NCBI RefSeq assembly: GCF_013031355.1
Contig: NZ_WPZO01000006.1
Span: 124,001 to 188,000 of the forward strand
Direction of reading: 5' to 3'
Length of the DNA stretch: 64,000 bases
Source of the DNA: Ruegeria arenilitoris
GTDB taxonomy: Bacteria; Pseudomonadota; Alphaproteobacteria; Rhodobacterales; Rhodobacteraceae
Below, one piece after another: positions 24,919-34,098 of this stretch (within the stretch, counting starts at the first letter, position 1; every line of letters starts with the position of its first letter). Both the position numbers and the translations under genes were made by a program. The notes beneath the pieces were generated by a model, which was not told the origin of the DNA, searched no databases, and saw only the letters and a list, made by a program, of their open reading frames with translations.

Positions 24919-26451
24919 ATGTCTATGCCCCCCGTGACCTTTTCCGAAGATCAGGCCGCCGCCTATGACAGCATTGCCGAGATGCTGCGATCAGCCGGTG
25001 TTGACCTGGACGATGACGCCCTTCTGAAGCTGCCGGGGGCGGGGAAATCCGGTGTCATGGCGGTGATCGGCAAGGCGGGCTCGGGCAAAACCTTGCTGCT
25101 GGCCGAGCTGTACAAGGCGTTGGCCGAAACTGGCGTGCAAATCGTCTCGGGTGATTTCGAAAGCCGCAAGGCGAAGGAAAAGCGCAGTCTTGCAATTCTG
25201 GCACCCACCAACAAAGCGGCCAGCGTTTTGCGCCTGCGGGGCGTGCCTGCGACGACCATTCACCGCATCCTTTACACGCCGGTTTATGACCCGGAATACG
25301 AACGCATCGCCGAATGGCTGGCGGGTAACGACGAACGCCCCGAGATCGAAGGTCTGACGGATGAGGCGCTGGACCGCGCGGCGGCGTTTTATGAAAACAA
25401 CAAGTCCATCCCCGGTGCGCTGGCCGCTGCTGGTTTGCGGGGCTCGGATTTCATCACCGGCTGGAAACGCCGGGATGAGCCGCTGGATATCGGCTTCGTC
25501 GATGAAGCCTCGATGCTTGATGACCGCCAGTTCGAGGACCTGCAAGAAATCTTTCCGACCCTGCTGCTGTTTGGCGACCCGGCCCAGCTGGCCCCGGTCA
25601 ACCAATCCGGTAGCATGGTGTTTGAGGCTCTGCCCGAGCCGCGCAAGCAGATCCTACATCGGGTTCACCGGCAGGACGCGGATAACCCGATCCTTGATCT
25701 TGCCCACGCGCTGGCCGACCCGCAAATGGGGTTCGAGGATTTCGAACGCCTGATCGAACAAACCGCCCGGCAGGACGACCGCGTGATCTGGGGCCAGCGG
25801 GTCGAGGTTGATCTGATGGCGCGCAGCCCGGTTCTGGTCTGGCGCAACGCCACTCGTATTCGTCTGATACAGGCGTTCCGGCATGTGCACGGCGCGCCGG
25901 ATACCGAGTTGCTGGAAGGCGAGCCGCTGATCTGCGACGGGATTGAGCTGCCGCTGAAACACCGTAAGAAACGGCTGGACCTTGAGGCGCGTGGGCTGAT
26001 CAAGGGCGCCCAAGTCATCTATTTGGGGCTGGGGCGCAAGCCCGGGTTCTCGCGTCTGCACGTGATGGGGGCCGAGGACCCGCAGGTCAGCGCCGCCTCC
26101 ATCGTCAAGATCGAGAAGCCGGATGAGGAAGAACCCTTCATCCCTTTTGCCGCTCGCATGGGCGCGACCTTTCTGCATGGCGCAGCGGTGACCATCCACA
26201 AGGCGCAGGGCTCGCAATGGGATACGGTGCAAGTCTTTGCGCCGGACATTTACGCCGCCGCCCGCATGGGCCGGACCGAGGCCGGGCAACCGCTGTGGAA
26301 GCGCCTGGCCTACGTGGCCATCACCCGCGCACAAGAGCGCCTGATCTGGGTGGTGCGCAACCGTTTGGCTAAGCCTACCCATCCGTTGCGGGTGGACGAC
26401 CTGCGTGCCGTCCCGGCGGCATCGCTGACATTGGAGGCCGAAGAGACATGA
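24919..26451 (+). CDS. RecD-like ATP-dependent DNA helicase (superfamily 1)
   Basis: This 510-residue SF1 helicase has Walker A GKAGSGKT (residues 51-58), LAPTNKAASVLR (motif Ia), FVDEASMLDD (Walker B), LFGDPAQLAPV (motif III), VTIHKAQGSQWDTV (motif V) and AYVAITRAQERLIWV (motif VI). The order places it in the RecD/UvrD-C2 group. It lacks the extra N-terminal domains of RecD2 and of RecBCD subunit RecD, and no recB or recC lies nearby. A stand-alone role in DNA repair or fork processing is likely, unproven. It overlaps the SDR gene by 4 bp. Confidence 0.92.
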   Translation: MSMPPVTFSEDQAAAYDSIAEMLRSAGVDLDDDALLKLPGAGKSGVMAVIGKAGSGKTLLLAELYKALAETGVQIVSGDFESRKAKEKRSLAILAPTNKAASVLRLRGVPATTIHRILYTPVYDPEYERIAEWLAGNDERPEIEGLTDEALDRAAAFYENNKSIPGALAAAGLRGSDFITGWKRRDEPLDIGFVDEASMLDDRQFEDLQEIFPTLLLFGDPAQLAPVNQSGSMVFEALPEPRKQILHRVHRQDADNPILDLAHALADPQMGFEDFERLIEQTARQDDRVIWGQRVEVDLMARSPVLVWRNATRIRLIQAFRHVHGAPDTELLEGEPLICDGIELPLKHRKKRLDLEARGLIKGAQVIYLGLGRKPGFSRLHVMGAEDPQVSAASIVKIEKPDEEEPFIPFAARMGATFLHGAAVTIHKAQGSQWDTVQVFAPDIYAAARMGRTEAGQPLWKRLAYVAITRAQERLIWVVRNRLAKPTHPLRVDDLRAVPAASLTLEAEET

Positions 26452-27176
26452 GCACCATCATCGTAACCGGCGCAAGCTCGGGCATCGGCCGGGCCACAGC
26501 GGAACTGTTCCTGGCCGAGGGCTGGACGGTTGGCCTGCTGGCCCGTAGTGCGGATAAACTGCACCAGATGGCCTCGGGCCACGACACTGCCATCCCGCTG
26601 GTCGCGGATGTGACCGATCCGGATGCGGTTCAGACCGCGTTCCAAACCTTTCAGGACAAGACAGGCCGTCTGGACGTTCTGTTCAACAATGCAGGCATTT
26701 TCGCGCCCGGTGGCACGATTGATGAGATTGCGCTGGAGGACTGGTACCAAAGCGTCAACGTCAATCTGAACGGCATGTTCCTGAGTGCGCGCGAGGCGTT
26801 TCGGATTATGCGCCATCAGTCGCCCCAAGGTGGGCGCATCATTAACAACGGCTCGATTGCTGCCTATGTGCCGCGGCCAAACTCGGTGCATTACTCGGCC
26901 ACGAAACATGCCATCACCGGTCTGACACGCAGCCTGTCTCTGGACGGGCGCGACTTCGGTATCGCCTGTGGTCAGATTGATATCGGCAATGCGCGCACGC
27001 AGATGGTCCAGGGGCTGGTGGATGCAGCCGTCGAGGCCGGGCAGCAGCCCGACCCGACCATGGCCGTCGAGGACGCGGCGCGCTCGGTGCTGCATATGGC
27101 TAACCTGCCGCCCGAGGCCAATGTGCAGTTCATGACCGTGATGGCCACGACGATGCCCTATATCGGCCGCGGGTAG
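26448..27176 (+). CDS. SDR family oxidoreductase
   Basis: This 242-residue short-chain dehydrogenase has TGASSGIG (residues 7-14) for NAD(P) binding, NNAG (LFNNAGIF) and the catalytic set with YSATK (HYSATKHAITGLT). An unusual point is the position of the catalytic Ser: the segment is INNGSIAAYVPRP. The substrate is unknown. The start overlaps the helicase stop (ATGA), so the two are co-translated, but no functional link is evident. It converges on the TIGR02186 gene. Confidence 0.93.
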   Translation: MSTIIVTGASSGIGRATAELFLAEGWTVGLLARSADKLHQMASGHDTAIPLVADVTDPDAVQTAFQTFQDKTGRLDVLFNNAGIFAPGGTIDEIALEDWYQSVNVNLNGMFLSAREAFRIMRHQSPQGGRIINNGSIAAYVPRPNSVHYSATKHAITGLTRSLSLDGRDFGIACGQIDIGNARTQMVQGLVDAAVEAGQQPDPTMAVEDAARSVLHMANLPPEANVQFMTVMATTMPYIGRG

Positions 27177-27179
27177 AGG

Positions 27180-27947
27180 TCAGTTTTCGCGCAGCAAGCG
27201 GAACGCAGTGGACGCGCCCCATCCGGCTGCAATGGCGATGACAAGCGACATCAGCCCGTACCAGACCGGTTGCTGGCGGGACAGGTTATAGAGGAACCTC
27301 TCCAACCCCACCTTGCGCACGTCGATTGTAGTCTCGAGCTGCGAGACGACCTCTCTGCCGCGGGTCAGGAAAATACGCGCCCTGTAGTCGCCCTCGGTCA
27401 AGTCGGCGGGCATTGCGATTGAGGTCCGGAACAGGGTTTGTTCATCAACCGCCACGGTGTTTTCACGGATCGAATACAGTCCCTCATCTTCGCGGATACG
27501 CACCACGGCATCCGCAAATGATTGCGCTCCACGGATATGCATCGCCGCCCCGACCGAGCGGATGGCCCGTTCGATCGAGATGCGATAACGCAGGTCTTCG
27601 GTATCCGAGAGGATGTCGCCCAACGGCCCGCTGGTGGCAACGGCGTAAAAGCTGGGGGCAAGGTCGACCAGAACGCTGTCGGTATTGACCCAGATCCCAA
27701 GTTTGCGTGCCTTGCGCCGGACCATCACCGGGCTGGACGGCCCGGCCACGGCCACGATCACCTCAAGCGGCGGACCGGGCGGAATGGGTGTTTCCCGTTT
27801 GACGGCCCCAAAGATCAGAATCTCCGAGCCATCAAAGGTCGCGGTGATGGCAACGCGATCCTGGCTAAGACCCAGCACAACCTGCTCGTCCAACGCAAGG
27901 GCAGGGGTGCAGCACAGGACCAGCAGGGCAATCAGGCGTTTCAGCAT
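27180..27947 (-). CDS. TIGR02186 family secreted, membrane-anchored protein
   Basis: The 255-residue protein starts with a signal peptide (MLKRLIALLVLCCTPALALD), has a long periplasmic domain and ends with one transmembrane helix (WYGLMSLVIAIAAGWGASTAF). ALDEQVVLGLSQDRVAITATFDGSEILIFGAV is the characteristic start of the TIGR02186 family of alphaproteobacteria. The ATG at 27947 follows the TSUP stop by 2 bp; a longer open frame upstream is a shadow of the TSUP gene. The constant pairing of this family with a TSUP permease suggests it forms a periplasmic partner of that transporter. Confidence 0.9.
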   Translation of the reverse strand: MLKRLIALLVLCCTPALALDEQVVLGLSQDRVAITATFDGSEILIFGAVKRETPIPPGPPLEVIVAVAGPSSPVMVRRKARKLGIWVNTDSVLVDLAPSFYAVATSGPLGDILSDTEDLRYRISIERAIRSVGAAMHIRGAQSFADAVVRIREDEGLYSIRENTVAVDEQTLFRTSIAMPADLTEGDYRARIFLTRGREVVSQLETTIDVRKVGLERFLYNLSRQQPVWYGLMSLVIAIAAGWGASTAFRLLREN

Positions 27948-27949
27948 GA

Positions 27950-28870
27950 TCAGTGGCCCCCTTCGCTGCCGAGAGAGTAGAGCTCGGACGGTTCGATCAG
28001 CAGGTCCAGCGCCAGCTTGCCGCAGACCACCAGAACCAGGGCAGCCAGAAGTACTCGCAGCTGCTCGGCCGGCATCCGTGCGCCGATCACCGTGCCGATC
28101 TGTGCGCCCACGACACCCCCGACCAGCAACAGAACCGCCAGAACGATATCGACCGTATAGTTCGTAGTGGCGTGCAGCATGGTGGTGAACGCCGTCACGA
28201 AGATGATCTGAAACAGCGAGGTGCCAACCACGACCTTGGTGGGCATGCCCAGCAGGTAGATCATCGCAGGTACCATGATAAAGCCGCCGCCGACCCCCAT
28301 GATCGCCGATAGAACACCGACGCACAGGCCAACCATCATCGGCGGAATGACCGAGATATAGAGGCCCGAGGTGCGAAAGCGCATCTTGAACGGCATGGCA
28401 TGAACCCAGCCGCGCTGACGTCGTTTTGCGGGCGCTCCGCCGCCCTTTTTGGCTTTGCGCAGCGCCCGCAGGCTTTCAATGAACATCAGGCTGCCAACTA
28501 CGCCAAGGAAGACGACGTAACACAGCGTCACCAGCAGATCGACCTGGCCCAGGCTTTTGAGATAGTTGAACACCACCACGCCAAGGGCCGCGCCCATTAA
28601 CCCCCCGGTTAACAGGACCGTGCCCATCCTCAGGTCCACCGTCCTTCGTCGGAAATGCGCCAAGACGCCGGAAAAGGACGAAGCGACGATCTGGTTGGCT
28701 TCGGTTGCGACGGCGACGGCGGGGGGGATGCCGATGAAAAACAGCAGCGGCGTCATCAGGAACCCGCCGCCCACGCCGAACATGCCGGACAGGATACCGA
28801 CCATCCCGCCCAGCCCCAACAGCAGAAAGGCATTGACGGAGACTTCGGCGATAGGAAGGTAAATCTGCAT
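27950..28870 (-). CDS. TSUP (DUF81) family permease
   Basis: This 306-residue permease has eight or so membrane helices and two TSUP repeats: GLGGMVGILSGMFGVGGGFLMTPLL (N-half) and GVLSAIMGVGGGFIMVPAMIYLLG (C-half). A basic cytosolic loop (RKAKKGGGAPAKRRQRG) separates the halves. It is unlike the smaller TSUP protein at 8226 and forms an operon with the TIGR02186 gene. The substrate is probably a sulfur oxyanion or organosulfonate; that is inferred from the family. Confidence 0.9.
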   Translation of the reverse strand: MQIYLPIAEVSVNAFLLLGLGGMVGILSGMFGVGGGFLMTPLLFFIGIPPAVAVATEANQIVASSFSGVLAHFRRRTVDLRMGTVLLTGGLMGAALGVVVFNYLKSLGQVDLLVTLCYVVFLGVVGSLMFIESLRALRKAKKGGGAPAKRRQRGWVHAMPFKMRFRTSGLYISVIPPMMVGLCVGVLSAIMGVGGGFIMVPAMIYLLGMPTKVVVGTSLFQIIFVTAFTTMLHATTNYTVDIVLAVLLLVGGVVGAQIGTVIGARMPAEQLRVLLAALVLVVCGKLALDLLIEPSELYSLGSEGGH

Positions 28871-29214
28871 ATGGAATTACCGGATGAGAGCGGCCGTGCC
28901 ACCGTGGGTGACTTGGACTGTCTCAAACCATAGGGGTGAGGCGTTTATGCGGCGCGCCAGGGAAAAATCCCACGGCCACATGGCGAATATCGTACGCTCG
29001 GGTAGACACCCGATTTTCCGATTTGGCTGAAGAATAGGACGACACCCGGAGGGCGGGCGTTCTTGTGTTTCCGGCACCCTGATGTGGGACAATCCGATCT
29101 GGGCTATCACAGGAAACACTCTCATACCCCTTTAGAGCGGTTGCCGCATGCAAAATCAACTCTGCATGCGGCACTGCGGCGAACTGGACCGACAGGTGTT
29201 CGGAACTGGACCTG
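28871..29214. other. 344-bp intergenic region with two inverted repeats
   Basis: No convincing gene was found here; short open frames lack ribosome sites and plausible composition. A perfect 10-bp inverted repeat (gccgcatgca 29143-29152, tgcatgcggc 29163-29172, 10-nt loop) and a 7-bp one (gacaggt 29191-29197, acctgtc 29210-29216) lie just before the end of the permease gene. A direct repeat gaactggacc occurs at 29181 and 29203. The second hairpin overlaps the permease stop codon and could help terminate the transporter operon. Confidence 0.5.
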
Positions 29215-30228
29215 TCAGCGCTCTTTCACATATGGCTCGCCACCGGCGCGCGGTGGCACGGCTTTACCGACGAACCCGGCCAGAATGACCACCGTCAGGA
29301 TATAGGGCAGGGCGTCCATGACCTGCACCGGGATGACCACGCCACCCAGATCTATGTTCTGGAACCGCAGTGCAATCGCCTGCAGCAGACCGAACAGAAG
29401 ACAAGCCCACATTGCGTGCCAAGGCCGCCATTTCGCAAAGATCAGCGCGGCCAGGGCGATGAACCCGCGACCGGCAGTCATTTCCTTGACGAAACCGGCC
29501 TGCAGGGCGGTAGCCAGATAGGCCCCCGCGATCCCGCACAGCACGCCGCAAATGGCGACGGCGGCAAAGCGCAGACCGACGACGGACACACCAGCGGTAT
29601 CCACGGCTGCCGGGTTTTCACCAACGGCACGAAGACGCAGGCCGAACCGGGTGCGGTACAGAATCCACCATGTCAGCGGAACCATTAGGAACGCGACATA
29701 GACCAGAATGGAATGACCGGAAATAAGTTCGGAGTACACCATGTGAACTGAATTGGCGTCGGACATCAGTTCAGAAACCGGTTGCCCAGTTAGTTCAGCA
29801 TCTTCGGGGCCGATTGCATAAGGGAACTCTGCGGATTCGAATCGAGCTTCGCCGAAGAGAGAAGGCGTACGCCCGCCCTGTTTGAACCAACTTTGTGCGA
29901 TCAACACGGTAAGGCCAGATGCAAGGAAATTGATCGCGACACCTGAAATCAACTGATTGCCTCTGAAGGTGATCGAGGCCAGCCCGTGCAATCCTGACAG
30001 AGCCAGCGAGGATGCGATGCCTGCCAACAGGCCCAACCAGACCGACCCGGTCACAGCGGCCACGGCGGCCGAGAAAAAGGCCGACATTAGCATCTTGCCT
30101 TCAAGGCCAATGTCGAAAATGCCCGCACGTTCGGAATAGAGCCCCGCCAAACAGGCCAGCAGCAGCGGCGTGGCCAGACGGATCGTCGAATCGAGGACTT
30201 GGATGAGGGTAAGGAAAAACTCCATCAC
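29215..30228 (-). CDS. nucleoside ABC transporter permease (YufQ/BmpC-like)
   Basis: This 337-residue inner-membrane permease of the BPD_transp_2 family has eight to ten hydrophobic helices and the motif LRAVGENPAAVDTAGVSVVGLRF (EAA-like loop). TPLLLACLAGLYSERAGIFDIGLEG near the N-terminus is typical for the second permease of BMP-type nucleoside importers. It overlaps the other permease gene by 4 bp and is last in the four-gene operon (binding protein, ATPase, two permeases). Confidence 0.93.
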   Translation of the reverse strand: MMEFFLTLIQVLDSTIRLATPLLLACLAGLYSERAGIFDIGLEGKMLMSAFFSAAVAAVTGSVWLGLLAGIASSLALSGLHGLASITFRGNQLISGVAINFLASGLTVLIAQSWFKQGGRTPSLFGEARFESAEFPYAIGPEDAELTGQPVSELMSDANSVHMVYSELISGHSILVYVAFLMVPLTWWILYRTRFGLRLRAVGENPAAVDTAGVSVVGLRFAAVAICGVLCGIAGAYLATALQAGFVKEMTAGRGFIALAALIFAKWRPWHAMWACLLFGLLQAIALRFQNIDLGGVVIPVQVMDALPYILTVVILAGFVGKAVPPRAGGEPYVKER

Positions 30229-31322
30229 TCTGCCCCCTTCTTCCGTAGGCTCAGGAACAGCTTTTCAAGCGGCATCCTGACCATGTTGTCCAACGCTCCG
30301 GTAAACAGGATCACCAGCGCCTGAATGACCACGATCAGCTCACGCGGGATCGAGGTCCACAACGCCAGCTCGGCGCCGCCCTGATAGAGGAAGCCGAACA
30401 GAAGCGCCGCCAGGAACACACCAAACGGATGCGACCGCCCCATCAGCGCAACGGCGATACCGATAAAGCCTGCGCCTTCGGTCGAGTTGAGGACCAGACG
30501 TTCCGCCTCACCCATAACGTTGTTTATAGCCATCATGCCGGCGAGTGCGCCTGAGATCAGCATCGCGACGATGGTGATGCGAACCGGCGAAATACCTGCG
30601 TAGACCGCGCCGGTTTCCGAATGGCCGTAGGCGCGAATTTCATAGCCCAGCCGCGTTCGCCAGATCAGTGCCCAGACGACGAAACAGGCCAGAACCGCCA
30701 CAAAGAACGAGATATTTGCAGGCGCACCCCGGAACACCACGTTTTCAGCGGTCGAGAACATCGATTGGAAGGTCGGCAGATGCACCGCCTCGGGGAAACG
30801 TGCCGTTGCGGGGTCTTGCGAGCCTTGCGGGCGCATCACGTTGACCAGCATATAGTTCAGGAAGGCCGCCGCGATGAAGTTGAACATAATCGTGGTGATC
30901 ACGATATGGCTGCCGCGTTTGGCCTGCAGATAGGCCGGGATCGCGGCCCAAGCGGCACCGAAAAGGGCCGCTGCAAGCCCGGCGCCCAGCAGAGCGATAC
31001 TCCAATGCGGCCACGGGATGTAAAGGCAGACCATGGCAACGCCAAGCCCGCCCAGCATCGCCTGACCTTCACCACCGATGTTGAACAGGCGGGCGTGGAA
31101 GGCTACGGCCACCGCAAGCCCGGTGAACATGAAGTTGGTCGCGTAATAGAGCGTGTATCCCCAGCCATAGGTCGACCCCAACGCGCCGGTGACCATCAGG
31201 TTCACCGCCTCGACCGGGTTCTCACCGATGGCGAGGATCACCAGCGCTGAAAGGATTGTGGCCAGTATCAAGCTGATCAGCGGGATCAGAACGACATCGG
31301 CCCATTTGGGCATTTTATCCAT
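30225..31322 (-). CDS. nucleoside ABC transporter permease (YufP-like)
   Basis: This 365-residue permease begins MDKMPKWADVVLIPLISLILA and carries GENPVEAVNLMVTGALGS and FHARLFNIGGEGQAMLGG, the hallmark of the first permease of this importer class. The motif YEIRAYGHSETGAVYAGISPVRI is the coupling loop. The ATG at 31322 lies 1 bp from the ATPase stop; an upstream in-frame ATG at 31346 lies inside the ATPase gene. It pairs with the YufQ-like permease to form the transmembrane part. Confidence 0.93.
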   Translation of the reverse strand: MDKMPKWADVVLIPLISLILATILSALVILAIGENPVEAVNLMVTGALGSTYGWGYTLYYATNFMFTGLAVAVAFHARLFNIGGEGQAMLGGLGVAMVCLYIPWPHWSIALLGAGLAAALFGAAWAAIPAYLQAKRGSHIVITTIMFNFIAAAFLNYMLVNVMRPQGSQDPATARFPEAVHLPTFQSMFSTAENVVFRGAPANISFFVAVLACFVVWALIWRTRLGYEIRAYGHSETGAVYAGISPVRITIVAMLISGALAGMMAINNVMGEAERLVLNSTEGAGFIGIAVALMGRSHPFGVFLAALLFGFLYQGGAELALWTSIPRELIVVIQALVILFTGALDNMVRMPLEKLFLSLRKKGAE

Positions 31323-31323
31323 G

Positions 31324-32853
31324 TTACGCGGCCTCTCCCGCAACACCGGCCATCAGCAGGCCCAGTTCTTTTTCATCTGTCTCATGGGGCAGGCGTTCGC
31401 CCATGATATGTCCGTCAAACATCACCGCGATCCGGTCGGACAGCGAGAAGATTTCCTCAAGCTCCACCGAGACCAGCAGGATCGCCTTGCCCTGATCGCG
31501 CAAGGCGACGATCTGTTTGTGAATGAACTCGATCGCGCCGATGTCCACACCACGGGTGGGCTGGCCGACCAGCAGCAGGTCCGGATTGCGTTCAATCTCG
31601 CGCGCGACGACGATTTTCTGCTGGTTGCCACCCGAGAAGCTTTTGGCGGTCAGCCAGCCATTGGGCGGGCGCACATCGAATTTCTCGATCTTGGCTTCGG
31701 TGTCGGCGCGCAGGGCGGCGTTGTCCATGAAGATACCGCGCTGATAGGCGGGGTCGCGGTGATACCCGAAGGCCACGTTCTCCCATGCGTGGAAGTCCAT
31801 GATCAGCCCTTCGCGCTGGCGGTCCTCGGGTACGTGGGCGATGTGTTGCGCGCGCCGCGCCTGACCGTCAGACCCATGTCCGCTGAGCGCCAGGGGCGCA
31901 CCGTTCAGCTTGATCGAGCCCTGACCCGGACGCATCCCGCCCAGCACCTCAAGCAGTTCCGACTGACCATTGCCCGCGACACCGGCAATGCCGACGATTT
32001 CTCCGGCCCGTACGGTCAGATCGATGCCTTTGACCCTCTCGACACCCGCTGAATCGAAGACGCGCAGGTTTTCGACCTCGAGAATGGGTTTGCCGGGCTT
32101 CGCAGGCACCTTGTCGACTTGCAGCAGAACCTTGCGGCCGACCATCAGTTCGGCCAGTTCTTCGGGGCTGGTCTCAGCCGTCTTGACCGTCGCAGTCATC
32201 TGTCCGCGCCGCATCACCGAAACCGTATCGGTGTTTTCCATGATCTCGCGCAGTTTATGCGTGATCACGATGATCGTTTTCCCTTCGGCCCGCAGTCGGT
32301 CGAGGATGCGGAACAGCTGATCCGCCTCGGCCGGGGTCAGAACGCCGGTGGGTTCATCAAGGATCAGGATCTCGGCCTTGCGGTACAACGCCTTCAGAAT
32401 TTCGACCCGCTGCTGCATCCCCACGCCAATCTCGTCGATGCGTTTGTCGGGGTCGACGAAAAGCTCGTATTCTTCTTCCAGTTCTTTCAGCTCTTTGCGG
32501 GCCTTGGCCAGAGACGGGGCCAGCAGCCCGCCGTCCTCGGCACCCAGAACGATGTTTTCCAGAACGGTGAAATTCTCGACCAGTTTGAAATGCTGGAACA
32601 CCATCCCAATGCCAGCCGCAATCGCGGCCTGACTGTCAGGGATATCGGTCTTGGTGCCGTTGATCCAGATCTCGCCTTTATCGGCTTTGTAAAACCCGTA
32701 GAGAATGCTCATCAGCGTGGACTTGCCCGCACCGTTTTCACCGATGATCCCGTGGATCGTGCCGGGGGCGACGCTGATGGAAATGTCTTTGTTGGCCTGA
32801 ACCGGCCCAAAGGCTTTGGAAATCCCTTTGAGCTCAATGGCGGGGACGGTCAT
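31324..32853 (-). CDS. nucleoside ABC transporter ATP-binding protein, two NBDs
   Basis: This 509-residue ATPase fuses two nucleotide-binding domains. The first has a standard Walker A GENGAGKST (about residues 38-46), signature region and ILILDEPTGVLTPAEAD. The second has the degenerate GVAGNGQSELLE in place of Walker A, with FSGGNQQKIVVARE and LLLVGQPTRGVD, as is normal for sugar and nucleoside importers. It powers the two permeases. The gene follows the binding-protein gene by 87 bp containing a GC-rich hairpin. Confidence 0.95.
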   Translation of the reverse strand: MTVPAIELKGISKAFGPVQANKDISISVAPGTIHGIIGENGAGKSTLMSILYGFYKADKGEIWINGTKTDIPDSQAAIAAGIGMVFQHFKLVENFTVLENIVLGAEDGGLLAPSLAKARKELKELEEEYELFVDPDKRIDEIGVGMQQRVEILKALYRKAEILILDEPTGVLTPAEADQLFRILDRLRAEGKTIIVITHKLREIMENTDTVSVMRRGQMTATVKTAETSPEELAELMVGRKVLLQVDKVPAKPGKPILEVENLRVFDSAGVERVKGIDLTVRAGEIVGIAGVAGNGQSELLEVLGGMRPGQGSIKLNGAPLALSGHGSDGQARRAQHIAHVPEDRQREGLIMDFHAWENVAFGYHRDPAYQRGIFMDNAALRADTEAKIEKFDVRPPNGWLTAKSFSGGNQQKIVVAREIERNPDLLLVGQPTRGVDIGAIEFIHKQIVALRDQGKAILLVSVELEEIFSLSDRIAVMFDGHIMGERLPHETDEKELGLLMAGVAGEAA

Positions 32854-32909
32854 GTCTTGTCCTCAGATTGCCGAAGGGCCGCGCGGACAGCGCAGCAGAG
32901 TGGATGCGA

Positions 32910-32930
32910 GGCGGAGGTCAAACCCCCGCC
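32910..32930 (-). other. intercistronic hairpin between the binding protein and ATPase genes
   Basis: ggcggagg (32910-32917) and cccccgcc (32923-32930) pair over 8 bp including one G-T wobble with a 5-nt loop. Placed in the only long gap of the transporter operon, it could cause partial termination or protect the upstream mRNA, giving excess of the binding protein. No T-run follows on the minus strand. Confidence 0.5.
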
Positions 32931-32940
32931 CCGCGCGATA

Positions 32941-33939
32941 TCAGAACTGCAGTGCCGGGCAGCTGTCGTTCTCGTAATAGCTGACAACGTTTACGTTGCC
33001 GTCGATGATGTCCTGACGAGCTTTTTCAACGGCTGCTTTCATCTCATCCGAGACCAGCGCGGCGTTGTTTTCGTCCATCGCAACACCAACACCGTCTTCG
33101 GCCAGACCCATGGCAAACACGCCGGTTTCCAGGTTGTCGCCTGCATTCATCGCGTCGTAGACGGCGACGTCAACGCGCTTCAGCATCGAGGTCAGAACCT
33201 TGCCCGGGTGCAGGTGGTTCTGGTTGCTGTCCACGCCGATCGACAAGATGCCTTCGTCGGCTGCGGTTTGCAGAACACCTACACCGGTGCCGCCAGCCGC
33301 GGCATAGACCACGTCGGCGCCCTGGCTGATCTGTGCCTTGGTCAGCTCGGAACCCTTAACCGGGTCGTTCCACGCCGCCGGAGTGGTGCCGGTCATGTTT
33401 GCAACCACGTTGATATCCGGGTTCACCGCTTTGGCGCCTTGCGCGTAGCCGCAGCCGAAGTGGCGGATCAGCGGGACATCCATACCGCCGATGAAACCAA
33501 TGGTGCCGGATTCCGAGGCCATGGCGGCCATCATGCCAACCAAATACGAGCCTTCATGCTCGGCAAAGCCAACCTGACGCAGGTTCGGTGCGTCCAGCCA
33601 GTTCACGTCGACCACGACAAATTTGGTGTCGGGGTAATCAGCCACAACCGTGCTGAGCGGATCGGCCATTGCGAAACCCATGGTGATGATCGGGCTCAGA
33701 CCAGCTTCGGCAAAGCGGCGCAGGGCCTGCTCGCGCTGGGCTTCGGACTGTAGTTCGATCTCACGGTAGGTGCCGCCTGTTTCTTCGGCCCAACGCGACG
33801 CGCCGTTATGCGCGGCTTCGTTGAACGACTTGTCGAACTTTCCGCCCAGGTCAAAGATCAGGGCCGGTTCGGCCAGCGCCGCACCAGCAGTCAGCGCGAC
33901 GGCGGCGGCAGCGCCCATCAAGGATTTCATCAGGGTCAT
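32941..33939 (-). CDS. BMP family nucleoside-binding protein of ABC importer
   Basis: This 332-residue periplasmic protein has a signal peptide (MTLMKSLMGAAAAVALTAGAALA) without a lipobox. The mature part starts EPALIFDLGGKFDKSFNEAAHNGA, the typical purine-nucleoside-binding (BMP/PnrA/Med) pattern, followed by GFIGGMDVPLIRHFGCGY and DVVYAAAGGTGVGV. The start is 33939 (or 33930, MKSLMG); a gggag ribosome site precedes it. It is first in the transporter operon. Together with deoD it fits uptake and use of nucleosides. A 6-bp hairpin (33967-33985) lies in its leader. Confidence 0.94.
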   Translation of the reverse strand: MTLMKSLMGAAAAVALTAGAALAEPALIFDLGGKFDKSFNEAAHNGASRWAEETGGTYREIELQSEAQREQALRRFAEAGLSPIITMGFAMADPLSTVVADYPDTKFVVVDVNWLDAPNLRQVGFAEHEGSYLVGMMAAMASESGTIGFIGGMDVPLIRHFGCGYAQGAKAVNPDINVVANMTGTTPAAWNDPVKGSELTKAQISQGADVVYAAAGGTGVGVLQTAADEGILSIGVDSNQNHLHPGKVLTSMLKRVDVAVYDAMNAGDNLETGVFAMGLAEDGVGVAMDENNAALVSDEMKAAVEKARQDIIDGNVNVVSYYENDSCPALQF

Positions 33940-34098
33940 TTCATACTCCCGTTTGTTATTGTCGGTCGGGGCCAAGATAGCCCCGTTTACCCACTGTGAG
34001 CGAGCATAACTGTTGTGATGGCGGGAATTAAGGGCGTTTGCAACCGGTGCGGTCAACTGATTTTTGACCGAATGGTCGGAAAAATACAACCTTGGCGC

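Noticed and set aside
28877..29174. Small genes in the gap before the nucleoside permease
   Set aside because: Short frames there lack ribosome sites, overlap each other on the same DNA and have no protein-like composition.
33940..34089. A longer start for the BMP binding protein
   Set aside because: The extension would place the signal peptide internally; the ATG at 33939 has a ribosome site and gives a normal signal peptide.
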